A stretch of 64,000 bases of DNA. Source: Halomonas sp. ML-15. Lineage in GTDB: Bacteria > Pseudomonadota > Gammaproteobacteria > Pseudomonadales > Halomonadaceae. The position numbers and the translations under genes were made by a program. Positions 45,506 to 55,000 of this stretch are shown in pieces. Each line of letters begins with the position of its first letter. Positions within the stretch are counted from its first letter, which is position 1. The stretch spans positions 1,929,341-1,993,340 of the forward strand of contig NZ_JACXZT010000019.1 in the NCBI RefSeq assembly GCF_014779595.1, in the 5' to 3' direction. The notes below the pieces were generated by a model. That model was not told the origin of the DNA and did not search any database. It saw nothing but the letters and a program-made list of their open reading frames with translations.

Positions 45506-45616
45506 GCTTCGATGATCAGCCCTCCGACTGTTAGTGGGTGAGATTGGGGAATAGCAGAATGTGCTTAGTTAAGCGAGCCTTTGCGGGCATGTGTCAGGTG
45601 GATACTATCACTGTAC

Positions 45617-45652
45617 ACACTGCCCCCATTGATTTCTGACCCCATTTATTCC
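45617..45652. repeat. 36-bp sequence repeated after both immunity-type genes (copy 2)
   Basis: ACACTGCCCCCATTGAT, variable bases TTCT, then GACCCCATTTATTCC; it matches copy 1 (44957-44992) at all but about four positions. It ends 5 bases before the stop of the immunity gene at 45658. The pair marks boundaries of a duplicated or exchanged cassette. Confidence 0.75.
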
Positions 45653-45657
45653 TTGCT

Positions 45658-45948
45658 TCATGGACAATATTCAACTATATAAGCACCCTCCAGTTCTAGC
45701 TGTAATCTCTTAGCAATCCGTGCTCCTTCAGCTATGTGCATACACTCGGCTTCAGATGAGCTAAAGCCTGAATCTGGTGGATAGTCATCGTTAAATGTTG
45801 CCTGATATGCGCTATCCCAAGCCAGAATTTTAGCTTTTAGCGCTTGAGAAATGGGTAGCTCATCAACATCCACATGCCCCATCCTCTCAGGATCAGGACA
45901 GAACAGCGGTCCTGCCATATACTCTTTCGCAAATCTTAGTGTGATCAT
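45658..45948 (-). CDS. CdiI-type immunity protein
   Basis: The 96-residue acidic protein starts MITLRFAKEYMAGPLFC and contains GHVDVDELPISQALKAKIL and a C-terminal AEGARIAKRLQLELEGAYIVEY. Its ATG at 45948 overlaps the stop of the cdiA-like gene (ATGA), the usual arrangement of a toxin and its immunity gene. No family is recognised with certainty. The expected role is to bind and block the nuclease-like C-terminus of the gene upstream, in the same cell. GC content is low like the rest of the accessory patch. Confidence 0.72.
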   Translation of the reverse strand: MITLRFAKEYMAGPLFCPDPERMGHVDVDELPISQALKAKILAWDSAYQATFNDDYPPDSGFSSSEAECMHIAEGARIAKRLQLELEGAYIVEYCP

Positions 45949-48446
45949 GGTAGGGGGTTCCAAGAACTAACAGGATTGGCTCGAACAACAAAACCATTCG
46001 AGCCAACCCCAATCGCTATATTTTGCTCAACACCATTATGCGTTACGCGATAAACGCTGGCTGAGCCATTTGTCCCGACAACATTTCCTCGTTCCAGTGC
46101 ATCCATCACAACCGTTGAAATCTCCTCACGAGGAACACCTTTATTCGAAAAATCAACTTCATGCCGTCGGTAAATATGTTGTAATCCTGCAGCATCGTTG
46201 CCGGTCTCAAGCCACACAGTTCGGCCATCTGGCAGCCTGCGAATATCGACAAGGTCTTCGGGAGTGATCTTGGTGCCCTGTGGCAGCCCTGCAATCAACT
46301 CATCCCGTGTCAATGCCCGGCTTGTGACAACACTCTTGGCCATCCTCGGCAGGCTTGCCACCAGCCCACCTGCGCCCATCAGCATCGACTGATTCTCTAG
46401 CGCGACGCGTACTCTCAGCCTGTCGGCTTCGTCCTGCTGTCCTGCCAGTTCCAGTGCATCGGCTTGGGCCAGCTGCTCGCGGTTACTCTCGGTAATGTAG
46501 TTCAGCGGGTTGGCAGCGAAGGCCTTTATCTCTTGGCCCATTTCTTGCAGTAGCGCTTGGGATTCTTCGTCACCCAACAGCGCTTGCCCGACGAGCTGAC
46601 CCATTATGATGGGCGCGTTGACAGAATCAACCACCATCTCTGAGAGGGCTTCGGCGCCAATGTGCTCCATACGCTGCTGTTGGTGCTGAGCATACTGTCT
46701 CGCCGTATGGGTGTACTCAGCAAAGACCGTGTCTCGATCCTCGCGACCCAGTGTCACGTCTTGCCAGCTATTCATGGCAACCTGCAGCAGTGCCCGTTCG
46801 TAGCTGCAGGCTTGTGCCGAGCCGCCCTGGCCACAGGCTTCCTCTAGCGCAAGGTCACGAGACTGGCTGAGGGCGTGAATCGCTAGGCGTTCTTCCTCCA
46901 GGGCTTGGCGCTGTGCCTCGGTGAGGCTGTCGTCATCTTCCAGTAGGCGATTCAGTTCTTGTAGCCGATTGGCTTCTGGGTGGGCCAGGTAGTTATACCG
47001 CGTCGCTTGAGCTGCAATCTCGGCCCCCTGGTAGACGTCGCCGTTAACCAGCTCGGCGGCGACGATACCCACCAGTTGCGAGGCCGTGGTCAGGAAGTGG
47101 TTTCGCGTTTCGGGATCGCTGCCCAGCTTGCTATCCAAAAACTCCACCAGCGCCTCATTGGCGCCTGCCGCCATCGCCCCTGTGCGGAAGTCGCCGCCCA
47201 TGGCTTCGGCGACACTGCCCCCGACCAGGGCATGCAGGGCGATCTTCTGTGGGCTGCCTTCGTCCCAGCCTTTCTCGAAGGCACGATCGCCCACGGCGTT
47301 GAACAGTACGCCGCTGACCACATGGGTGACGGCGCTCTCGAGGCTATCGCCAAGATGATCGCCGAAGCTGCCGCCTGCGATGGCGGTGAGGATGCCGGCA
47401 TCGATAGCGGCCTGGGTGGCGCGCTGACCGGCGAAGCGGGCGATGTCGCTCCCATTACCGAAGCTGAGGTTCAGGTTACGGGTGGCACCGGTAGTGGGGT
47501 TGGTCTGCGTTCCCCAGACACGGTCGGTCATGCCGCGGGTGGCACCGGCCGTCAGGGCGGCGGTGGCCGCACCACGCAAGCTGTCGCTCGAGAAGGTGTC
47601 GCTGAAGGTGGCACCGAGATCGCCACGGTTGTTGATCACGCTAACCGCGCCGGTACCGGCCAGTGAGCCGGCGCCCGCCCCCACCATGGCGGACGCCACA
47701 GCGTTGTTGATCAAGCCGCTCGCAGCGGGGCCGGCCCAGGCGGCGGCGACAATGCTCACGGCCAGTGCCGCCCCCGGCCCGAGACCAGACTGGGAGTAGC
47801 TCCAGCTGTCGTGGATGGCCTCGACGTGGCGCCAGTCGATATCGCTGCGCTGCTCCATCTCCTGCAGCCAGGCGAGGTCGGGGTTAGCCTCGGCCATGGC
47901 GTCGATGGTCTGGCGCACCGATCCGGCGTTGATGCCCTCCACCTCGATGCTGATGCCCTGGGCGGCCTGAATGGTCAGTTCGCCCTGATAGCGCAACTCG
48001 TTCTGGCGCAGCGTCTCCCTGGTCGTGCCTTCTCCGCTGGCCGATTGGCGCACGAAGTTGCTCTTACTGCGCTCGTGGGATTCCTGGCGCAGGTAACTGG
48101 CCATGTCGAAGGCGATATTGCCGCCGCTAAGCAGTGCCAGGCCTTGGCCGGCGTCGAGCCGTACGCCGCGGTAGGACTGGTCGCCGCCGCTGACGAGGGT
48201 GATATCGTCGCCTGTGGTGATCTGGGTGCCGACTTCGCGGATATCGTGGACTTCGTCGCGCTGGTGGCGGCTGCTGCTAAAGAGCCCACCACTGCGACGA
48301 TACTCATAGAGGGAGTAGTCCTCCTCCTGGGCGGTCAGCAGGTCGATCCGATTGCCGGCCATCAGCGCTGCGCTGCCACCCGCCTGCAACTGGCTGGCGG
48401 TGGGGCATGGTTGAGTACTCATGAGCCGATAGCATCGAAAGAGCAC
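45945..48446 (-). pseudogene. cdiA: 5'-truncated cdiA: hemagglutinin stalk, DUF637-type region, pretoxin and C-terminal nuclease-like toxin
   Basis: The 833-residue frame lacks the secretion signal, TPS domain and most of the repeat stalk of a CdiA, and opens abruptly in stalk sequence (SQLQAGGSAALMAGNRIDLL), so it is a 3' remnant. In order it has stalk sequence to about residue 190, an Ala/Gly-rich hydrophobic DUF637-type region (about 215-440), a pretoxin block with RYNYLAHPEANRLQELN in the place of the VENN motif, a helical linker, and a C-terminal domain from about 700. The C-terminal domain contains LQHIYRRHEVDFSNKG and GSNGFVVRANP, the HIxxRH pattern of BECR-fold RNases. The toxin end is unbroken and followed by its immunity gene, so it may persist as donor sequence. 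No cdiB is in the window. Confidence 0.75.
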
Positions 48447-48708
48447 AGGCTTCTTATAGATGACAAATAACGCTCGACCCTCGTACTAACAGAAGTCGCC
48501 TTCAAGTACGGGTATCGGTGTCGACACTGCCTAGCCTGAGCCAACGACGCCTGGCGCAATCAAGGGAGATCGACGCCAATACGCGAGTGGTATAGGCGTG
48601 ATCTCCCTATCATCGGCAGTATTCACGACTTCTTTAGTAGCAAATGAGCGCACGATGCCAGTCCCGTCTAGCGCTTAGTTCACTGTAGCGATATTAGCGC
48701 CTGGCGGT
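48447..48708. other. Intergenic boundary of the CDI remnant
   Basis: 262 bases with no credible gene. Base composition shifts back towards the chromosomal average across it. No direct repeats, tRNA end or transposon end that would explain the truncation of cdiA were seen. Confidence 0.4.
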
Positions 48709-49101
48709 TCAGGCCGCCCCGAAGCGCTTGTGCAGGTAGGCGTTGATGGCGTCCGACTCGTAGAGCCACTCGACGTTGCCATCATCGTGGGTGATATGCA
48801 GGCACGGTACCTTGACCTTACCGCCGCCCTCCTGCAGGGCCTGGCGATGGTCGGGGTCGAGCTGAGCGTCGCGAATTTCGATCTTGAGCCCCAGCCGGGC
48901 GATCTCCTTGCGTACCTTGATGCAGAACGGGCAGGTGCGGAACTGGTAGAGCGCCAGGGCCTCGCAGGCACGATCCACCTCGGCCTGCTCGGCCTCGCTG
49001 CGTTCGACGGCCTGCGGGGTGCTGAGTTTCTCGGCGATCAGCATGACGGGGGCCAGCAGCAATCGCAGAGTGCGAAAGAAATAACGTAGTACGAGCCTCA
49101 T
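48709..49101 (-). CDS. Glutaredoxin-like / GST N-terminal domain protein
   Basis: The 130-residue protein has an N-terminal hydrophobic helix (LVLRYFFRTLRLLLAPVMLI), a short helical linker and a thioredoxin-fold domain with the redox motif CPFC in YQFRTCPFCIKVRKEI. The cis-proline block KVKVPCLHI and the terminal SDAINAYLHKRF complete the domain. It is probably membrane-tethered and reduces disulfides or glutathione mixed disulfides. ATG at 49101 is used as the hydrophobic helix starts there; upstream extension to 49191 lacks resemblance. It is monocistronic or follows the membrane protein gene to its right. Confidence 0.85.
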   Translation of the reverse strand: MRLVLRYFFRTLRLLLAPVMLIAEKLSTPQAVERSEAEQAEVDRACEALALYQFRTCPFCIKVRKEIARLGLKIEIRDAQLDPDHRQALQEGGGKVKVPCLHITHDDGNVEWLYESDAINAYLHKRFGAA

Positions 49102-49147
49102 TGGCGAGTCTGTCCTGTCGAAAATGTCGAGCCACAGTCTATCACTC

Positions 49148-50590
49148 TCAGGCGCCGGCGTTTGCCGCCGAATCGCGGCCGGTGGTCGCACTGGCGGCTG
49201 GCTGCCCGGGCTCTACGGGTTCGATATCGACGATCTTGGAGCGGCTCATCACCACCTTCCAGCGCTGGATCACCGGCTCGCCGTCGCCGATACGCTCCTG
49301 TGTCACCAGGTTGATCAGGTGGCGCTTCTCGACGCTCTCACGGACTACCTGGCCATCCTTGACCCGATAGACATGGTGCGAGGCCTTGTCCATCAGCCGC
49401 GACAGCACCGCCAGGTCCAGGGTCAGGGTCTCGCGGGTCTGCTCGTAGCCGCTGAGAAAACGCGTCGGTGACATCCGCGAGCTCGAGCGGTAGTGCAGCA
49501 CCATCTCCTCGCGCTGGGCCACGTTGCGCTTGCGGGCGGTCTTGATCGCCTCATCGAGCTTGCTGTAGCGCTGGTAGTCGAACCATTCGAGCTGACGCCC
49601 CACCAGTTGATTGCTATGCACGTCGAAATACTGCCGCCGCCACTTGGGGCGGCCCTTGCGCAGCCAGCGCCACAGGGTGGTGCGCAGGTCATCCTTGAAG
49701 ACCTCGCGCAGCGCATAGAGCACCGCCAGCACCAGCACGAACAGCGCAGTAATATCGCCGATGCTCTCGCGGGCCTGCAGCAGACCCAGCGAGACGAAGA
49801 TCATCACCACCGCGGTGGCGAGCCCCTTGACCGCCTTCTCCTCGCCACCGCCGAGCTCCTGAGTGGTCTCCTTGAGGGTCACCGGATACTCGATCAGCCG
49901 CCGCAACAGGCGCATCTTGTTGGAGATCCGCGTCGGGTCGCGGTTGACCCGCGCCGAGTTGTACTCCTGAGCCTGGCGGTACTCTTGCTCCGCCGTACAG
50001 ATCGCCAGCAGCCGCGCCTTGTTGGCCTTGTAGTGGCGGTCGCGGGGCAGGTGCGCCACCAGCGACAGCAGCCGCTGCTCGGTGAACCACGACAGATAGT
50101 TGTCGATATTGGCGAAATACTTGTGCAGCCGCGCGTCCTCCGGGCGTGAGCGGCGCAGCCGCTTGAGGATATCCAGCGCCAGCTCGATCAGCTCCTCGAT
50201 ACTCGCCTGACGCGCCGCGGCCTGCGCCGCCGCTTCCTCTTCGTCTCGCTCCTCCTCGCGCTTGCCATCGTGCAACTCGCGGCCACCGCGCTCCAGCGCT
50301 ACCACGTACTGGTAGGCATAGAGGCTCAGGCTGAGGCGATACTGGTCGCTATCCAGCGAGCCACGCCGGGCCAACCGGCTGAGTACCAGCGGCAGCTGGT
50401 GCCGATCGCTGTAGTAGGTGCGCTTGACGTGAATCGCGCTGTGATAGAAGGCGTTCTCGGCGATGACGTCGGTGGAGAGGCCAAGTTCACCGGGCACGAA
50501 CAGGTAGAGATCCAGACGATGGGTCGTCGACTCGCGCAGAATCCGCGAAATCTTGAGGGTAAAGCCTTCCTTGCGTTCGACGCTGACCAT
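49148..50590 (-). CDS. Conserved hypothetical protein with two central membrane helices
   Basis: The 480-residue protein is not one I recognise. Residues 1-90 resemble a beta-rich domain (FTLKISRILRESTTHRLDLYLFVPGELGL), followed by a charged Glu/Ala stretch (REEERDEEEAAAQAAARQ) likely to form a helix. A helical region and two adjacent hydrophobic helices (KGLATAVVMIFVSLGLL and ITALFVLVLAVLYALREVF) lie near residue 270-310. The C-terminal cytosolic domain is rich in Arg/Lys with a Tyr-x-Asp-rich start (YFDVHSNQLVGRQLEWFDYQRYSK). ATG at 50590 follows GGAGCAAGG. It faces divergently from a J-domain gene. No function is proposed. Confidence 0.8.
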   Translation of the reverse strand: MVSVERKEGFTLKISRILRESTTHRLDLYLFVPGELGLSTDVIAENAFYHSAIHVKRTYYSDRHQLPLVLSRLARRGSLDSDQYRLSLSLYAYQYVVALERGGRELHDGKREEERDEEEAAAQAAARQASIEELIELALDILKRLRRSRPEDARLHKYFANIDNYLSWFTEQRLLSLVAHLPRDRHYKANKARLLAICTAEQEYRQAQEYNSARVNRDPTRISNKMRLLRRLIEYPVTLKETTQELGGGEEKAVKGLATAVVMIFVSLGLLQARESIGDITALFVLVLAVLYALREVFKDDLRTTLWRWLRKGRPKWRRQYFDVHSNQLVGRQLEWFDYQRYSKLDEAIKTARKRNVAQREEMVLHYRSSSRMSPTRFLSGYEQTRETLTLDLAVLSRLMDKASHHVYRVKDGQVVRESVEKRHLINLVTQERIGDGEPVIQRWKVVMSRSKIVDIEPVEPGQPAASATTGRDSAANAGA

Positions 50591-50747
50591 CCTTGCTCCC
50601 TGGGGACGCTGCCCGATTCCTTGGTTATAACATGAACCGGCGGGTGTTAGCGGCAGCAGCCGGACTTGCCTTCGCCGCGAGCCGGGGCGACCATGTGGCG
50701 CTGCCACGTCCTATAATCAAAAAATTGCGACCCCGTGGAGACAAGGG

Positions 50748-51623
50748 ATGCCTATTGCGCGCTTTTCGCCCTTCGAGCTGCTGCTGCTGAAAAGCCGTCA
50801 TCAGGCGGATACGGCGGCCCTGCTGCTGCTCGCCTGGGTACTGGCCAGCCGCGGTCATATCGGCGAACCCGAACGCGCACGACTGACCGAAATCACCAGC
50901 GGGTTTCGTCACGGTCATGCCGTTGAACCGGTCATCGAGATCGCCGCCGCTCAGGACCTCTCCGCCGTCCAACTGGCCGCCGAACTGCTGCAGAAGGAGT
51001 GCCACGGCGAGCAGGCCTACCCCTTTCTGCGCCTGGCCGTCGCCCTGGCGGTGGAGGGTGGCAAGCCATCGCTGGCCAATCACCATGTGCTGCGCTTTCT
51101 GGCCGATCTGGTCGGCGTAGCGCCCAGTGAATTTGCCCCGCTGTTCGAGGCGGTGGCCGGCAAGGCCTTCACCAACCCCGACGACCCCAGCCGCACCGGC
51201 TACTGGCAGGCCAAGGAACATCACCGCCAGCAGCAGGAGCAGCGTCGCCAGCAACAGGAACAGCAGCATAGCCAGCGCGATCAGGAGCGCCGGCGCCGTG
51301 AGCGTGATCAGCAAGAACAGGCGCGCCAGCGCCACGAGCACGAGCGTCGTGAGAGATACCACGAGCAGCATCAGTATCAGCGCCAGCAGCGTGGCGGCAG
51401 CGAACGATCGCCGCCCCCAGGCGACCGCACCCGCCGCGCCTTGACCGTCCTCGGACTTCAGCCCGGCGCCAACCGCAGCGAGATCCGCAAGGCCTATCGC
51501 CGCCTCGCCCAGACACACCACCCAGACCGCGTCTTCGCCCAGGGCGAAGCCCGGGTAGCCAGCGCATCGCTGCGTTTTCAGCGTATCAAGAGCGCCTATG
51601 AGTACCTGATGGAGGTGAGCTGA
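50748..51623 (+). CDS. J-domain (DnaJ-like) co-chaperone with long Gln/Arg linker
   Basis: The 291-residue protein has an N-terminal helical TerB-like region (residues about 1-140, ALLLLAWVLASRGHIGEPERARLTEI). An extremely Gln/Arg/His-rich linker of about 70 residues follows, then a C-terminal J-domain with LTVLGLQPGANRSEIRKAYR and the HPD motif in TRLAQTHHPDRVF-type sequence (RLAQTHHPDRVF). The intact HPD means it can stimulate an Hsp70. The layout recalls DjlA without the membrane helix. The next gene, one base later, encodes a second J-like protein. Confidence 0.88.
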   Translation: MPIARFSPFELLLLKSRHQADTAALLLLAWVLASRGHIGEPERARLTEITSGFRHGHAVEPVIEIAAAQDLSAVQLAAELLQKECHGEQAYPFLRLAVALAVEGGKPSLANHHVLRFLADLVGVAPSEFAPLFEAVAGKAFTNPDDPSRTGYWQAKEHHRQQQEQRRQQQEQQHSQRDQERRRRERDQQEQARQRHEHERRERYHEQHQYQRQQRGGSERSPPPGDRTRRALTVLGLQPGANRSEIRKAYRRLAQTHHPDRVFAQGEARVASASLRFQRIKSAYEYLMEVS

Positions 51624-51624
51624 G

Positions 51625-52038
51625 ATGCGCGACCTTTACCGGCGCTTGGGCATACCACCGGATGCCAGTCAGGACGCCATTCGCAGCGCCATCGACGCCT
51701 GCCAGCACAGTGCCCTCAAGGCCGACGCCCAGATGGTGCTGCAAGTCGAGTCACGGCGCGACGAATACGATGCGCTGCATGCCACCCTGAGTGATATTGG
51801 CCTGCTGCGGGCACGCCTGGGGCTGACCCACGGCGCCTACTGGCAGGATAGCGTAGCCAACGACTTCTCATTGCCGCCGGATAACGTCTGCTCACGCCAC
51901 GACGAGCTGGTCGAGCGCCTCAGCCATGCCGCCAGCTGGCACAACCGCTGGCGACAATGGCGCGCGCCCTGGCTGATCGCCGGACTGTTCGCGCTGGGCG
52001 TACTGGCCGGCGCCGCGCTGTGCCACGCACTGCTGTAA
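51625..52038 (+). CDS. Degenerate J-domain-like membrane-anchored protein
   Basis: The 137-residue protein starts like a J-domain (MRDLYRRLGIPPDASQDAIRSAIDAC) but has no HPD tripeptide, so it should not stimulate Hsp70 ATPase. A C-terminal hydrophobic helix (APWLIAGLFALGVLAGAALCHALL) anchors it in the inner membrane. It starts one base after the preceding J-domain gene and is surely co-transcribed. It may form a membrane partner for that protein; this is inferred from adjacency alone. It converges with the large Amt-GGDEF-EAL gene with a 2-base gap. Confidence 0.8.
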   Translation: MRDLYRRLGIPPDASQDAIRSAIDACQHSALKADAQMVLQVESRRDEYDALHATLSDIGLLRARLGLTHGAYWQDSVANDFSLPPDNVCSRHDELVERLSHAASWHNRWRQWRAPWLIAGLFALGVLAGAALCHALL

Positions 52039-52040
52039 GT

Positions 52041-55000
52041 TCAGCGCGGCATGACCTTGACGCTGGTATGGGCAAGCGACGTCACGGGCTGCGGCTTGCC
52101 GAACAGGTAGCCTTGGGCATAGTCGACGCCTAGCTCACGCAGCCTCTCCAGCACCTCCTGATCCTCAACGAACTCGGCGATCGTCGCCAGCCCCAGGGTA
52201 TGCCCTACGGTGTTGATCGCCTCGACCATTGCCCGGTCGATGGGATCACGATGCAGGTCGCGAACGAAGTGGCCGTCGATCTTGAGATAGTCCACCGGCA
52301 GCTGCTTGAGGTAGCCAAACGAGGAGAGCCCGGCGCCGAAATCATCGAGGGCGAAGCGGCAACCCAGCGCCTTGAGCGTGATGATCAGCTCGCTGACCGT
52401 CGATAGCTGGGAGATGGCAGCACTCTCGGTGATCTCGAAGCACAGCGTGCCTGCCGGCAGCGCGGCCGCCGCCACCTGCTCCTCTAGTGCACGGCAGAAC
52501 TGCGGGTCCGACAGCGAGGCGCCAGAGAGGTTGATCGACCACATGCCCTCGAGTTTTCCGCTGCGGTAGGCGTCACCGAGCCAGGCCAGGGTATTGCGTA
52601 CCACCCAGCGGTCGATTCGCGGCATCAGATTGTAGCGTTCGGCAGCGGGCAGGAAGGCGCCCGGCGCAATGATCCTGCCGTGCTCTTCGAGTCGCACCAG
52701 CACCTCGTGGATTGTCCCTCCAGGGGCTTTGGCAACGGCCACGATGGGCTGCACATAGAGCCGCAGCGCATCGGCGTCCAGCGCCGCCTGCAGCCGCGGC
52801 ACCCACTGCAGTTCGCCGTGGCGCTCAAGCAGCTGGCTATCGTCAGGCTGGTAAAGATGAACGCGATTGCGCCCCCCCTCCTTGGCCGCGTAGCAGGCCG
52901 CATCGGCAGCGCTCAGCGCATCGCGCAGGGTCGGCGCATGTCCCTCGCCCAGCGGCACCATGCCAATGCTGACGCCAATCGCGAAGCTGTGCTCCTCCCA
53001 GCCAAAACGAAACGCTTCAATCGCCCGCCGCAGGCTATCGCCCAATTCGATAGCCTTGTCGGCCGGACAGTCGAGCAGCAGGATGCCGAACTCGTCACCG
53101 CCCAGCCGCGCCAGCAGGTCGCGACTGCGCAGGTGCTGGGAGAGTAACCGCGAGACCTGGCGCAGCAGCTCATCGCCAGCCATATGGCCGCAGGTATCGT
53201 TGACGACCTTGAACTGGTCGAGATCCAGGTAGCAGAGCACATGCTGCTCGCCCACCGTCGCCACCAGCTGCTGCAGCTGAGCCTCGAAGGCACGCCGGTT
53301 GGCGAGCCCGGTCAGCGCATCGTGGCTGGCCTGATGCGTCAGCTTGCGCGACAGCGTCTGGTTGACGGTCACGTCCTGAAATACCACCACCGCGCCCACG
53401 GCAAGCCCTTGGTGTGAACGGATCGGCGCAGCGGAGTGGTGCACCGGGCAGCGCGCGCCGTCTGCGCCCAGCAGCAGATGAGCACCATCGCCAACTACCG
53501 GGCGCCCCGATGCCAGCACCTGTCGCGCGGGGTTGTCTATCCATCCTCCGTGAGACTCGTCGATCAGCCGATAGACCCGCGAGATGGGTTGGCCACTCGC
53601 CGCCTCGAGCGACCACCCGGTCAGGCGGCTGGCTTCGGCATTGAGAAAGGTCACACTGCCCGAGGCGTCGGTGGTAATCACCCCATCGCCGATCGAGGCC
53701 AGCGTCACCTGGGCCAGATCGCGCTCGCGATGAAGCTGCTCCTCGAGACGCTTGCGCTCGGTGATATCGCGCACCATCCCGGCATACTCGGCGTGAGAAC
53801 CGACCGCGCCCTCGCTGACCTGAATTTCCAGGTAGCGCACGCCGTCAGCGCCTCTCAGGCGCAGTTCGCGGCGCTCACCAAGCCCAGGCAGCTCATCGGC
53901 TATCAGCTGGCTGATGGGCGTTCCGATCAGCGCCTCGGCTTCGACGCCGAACAGCTGTTCGGCCCCCGGGTTGAGGCCGGTCAAGATGCCGTCTGCACGC
54001 CAGGTAACCACCCCGTCGCGCAAATTACGCAGCATGACCTGGGTGTTGGCCACCGCTCGCTCAAGTGCACTGGCGACCCGGTTGTAACCCGCCGCGATTT
54101 CGCCGACCTCAGTGAACGGATCGGCGTCTACCCGTCCCTGCAGGTCACCGCGGCGCTCGTGCTCACGCATGCATTCGAGGAGCTCATTGAGCTCGGTACG
54201 CGCGCCATGTTCGGCCATGTTGAGCCCCAGGCGCTCTGCCTCGTCGCTGACGCGAAGCGGGCGCAAGCGGTCGATGCCACGTAGCAGCAGCCAGGCCAGG
54301 CCAAAGCTCCACACGCCGCATACCACGACGCCCAGCGCCTGAACCAGCAACTGTTCGACGCGTCCGAGGCCGGTATCCAGCAGGCTGGCGTCCCCCAGCA
54401 GCCCCACCGCCAGAGTGCCCCAGATGCCCGCCACGAGGTGGGCGGGTACCGCGCCGACGGCATCATCGATGCCGCGCCGCAGCAGCCACTCGCTGGACAG
54501 CACCATCAGTACGCCGCCAATCGCCCCCACCGCCAAGGCCTGCCCCATGCTCAGCGCATGCGCTCCGGCAGTCACCGCCACCAGCCCCGCGATAGCGCCG
54601 TTCATGGAGTACAGCACATCCGCGTAGCGACGCACTCGCCAGCCTACCAGCATCCCGGACAGCACCCCGGCCACCGCCGCCAGCACGGTGTTGACCAGCA
54701 CACCCGGCACGCGCGCATCGAACGCCAGGGTGCTGCCGCCATTGAAGCCGAACCAACCAAGAAACAGCAGCAGCACCCCCAGCATCGCCATGGGCAGATT
54801 ACCCGCCGGGAGCGTGCGCGGCGCCTCCCCCGCGACGAAGCGACCACGCCGCGGGCCGATCAGCAGAATCGCCGCCAACGCCACCCAGCCGCCAACGCTA
54901 TGCACCACCGTAGCCCCGGCAAAATCAACGAAGCCCAGCCCCGCCAACCAGCCCGGTGCACCGCCCAGCAGACCACCCCAGGCCCAGTGGCCAAACAGCG

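Noticed and set aside
45306..45660. A complete second cdiA toxin gene upstream of the orphan immunity gene
   Set aside because: Protein-like sequence is split between two frames with no continuous reading; only remnants can be supported.
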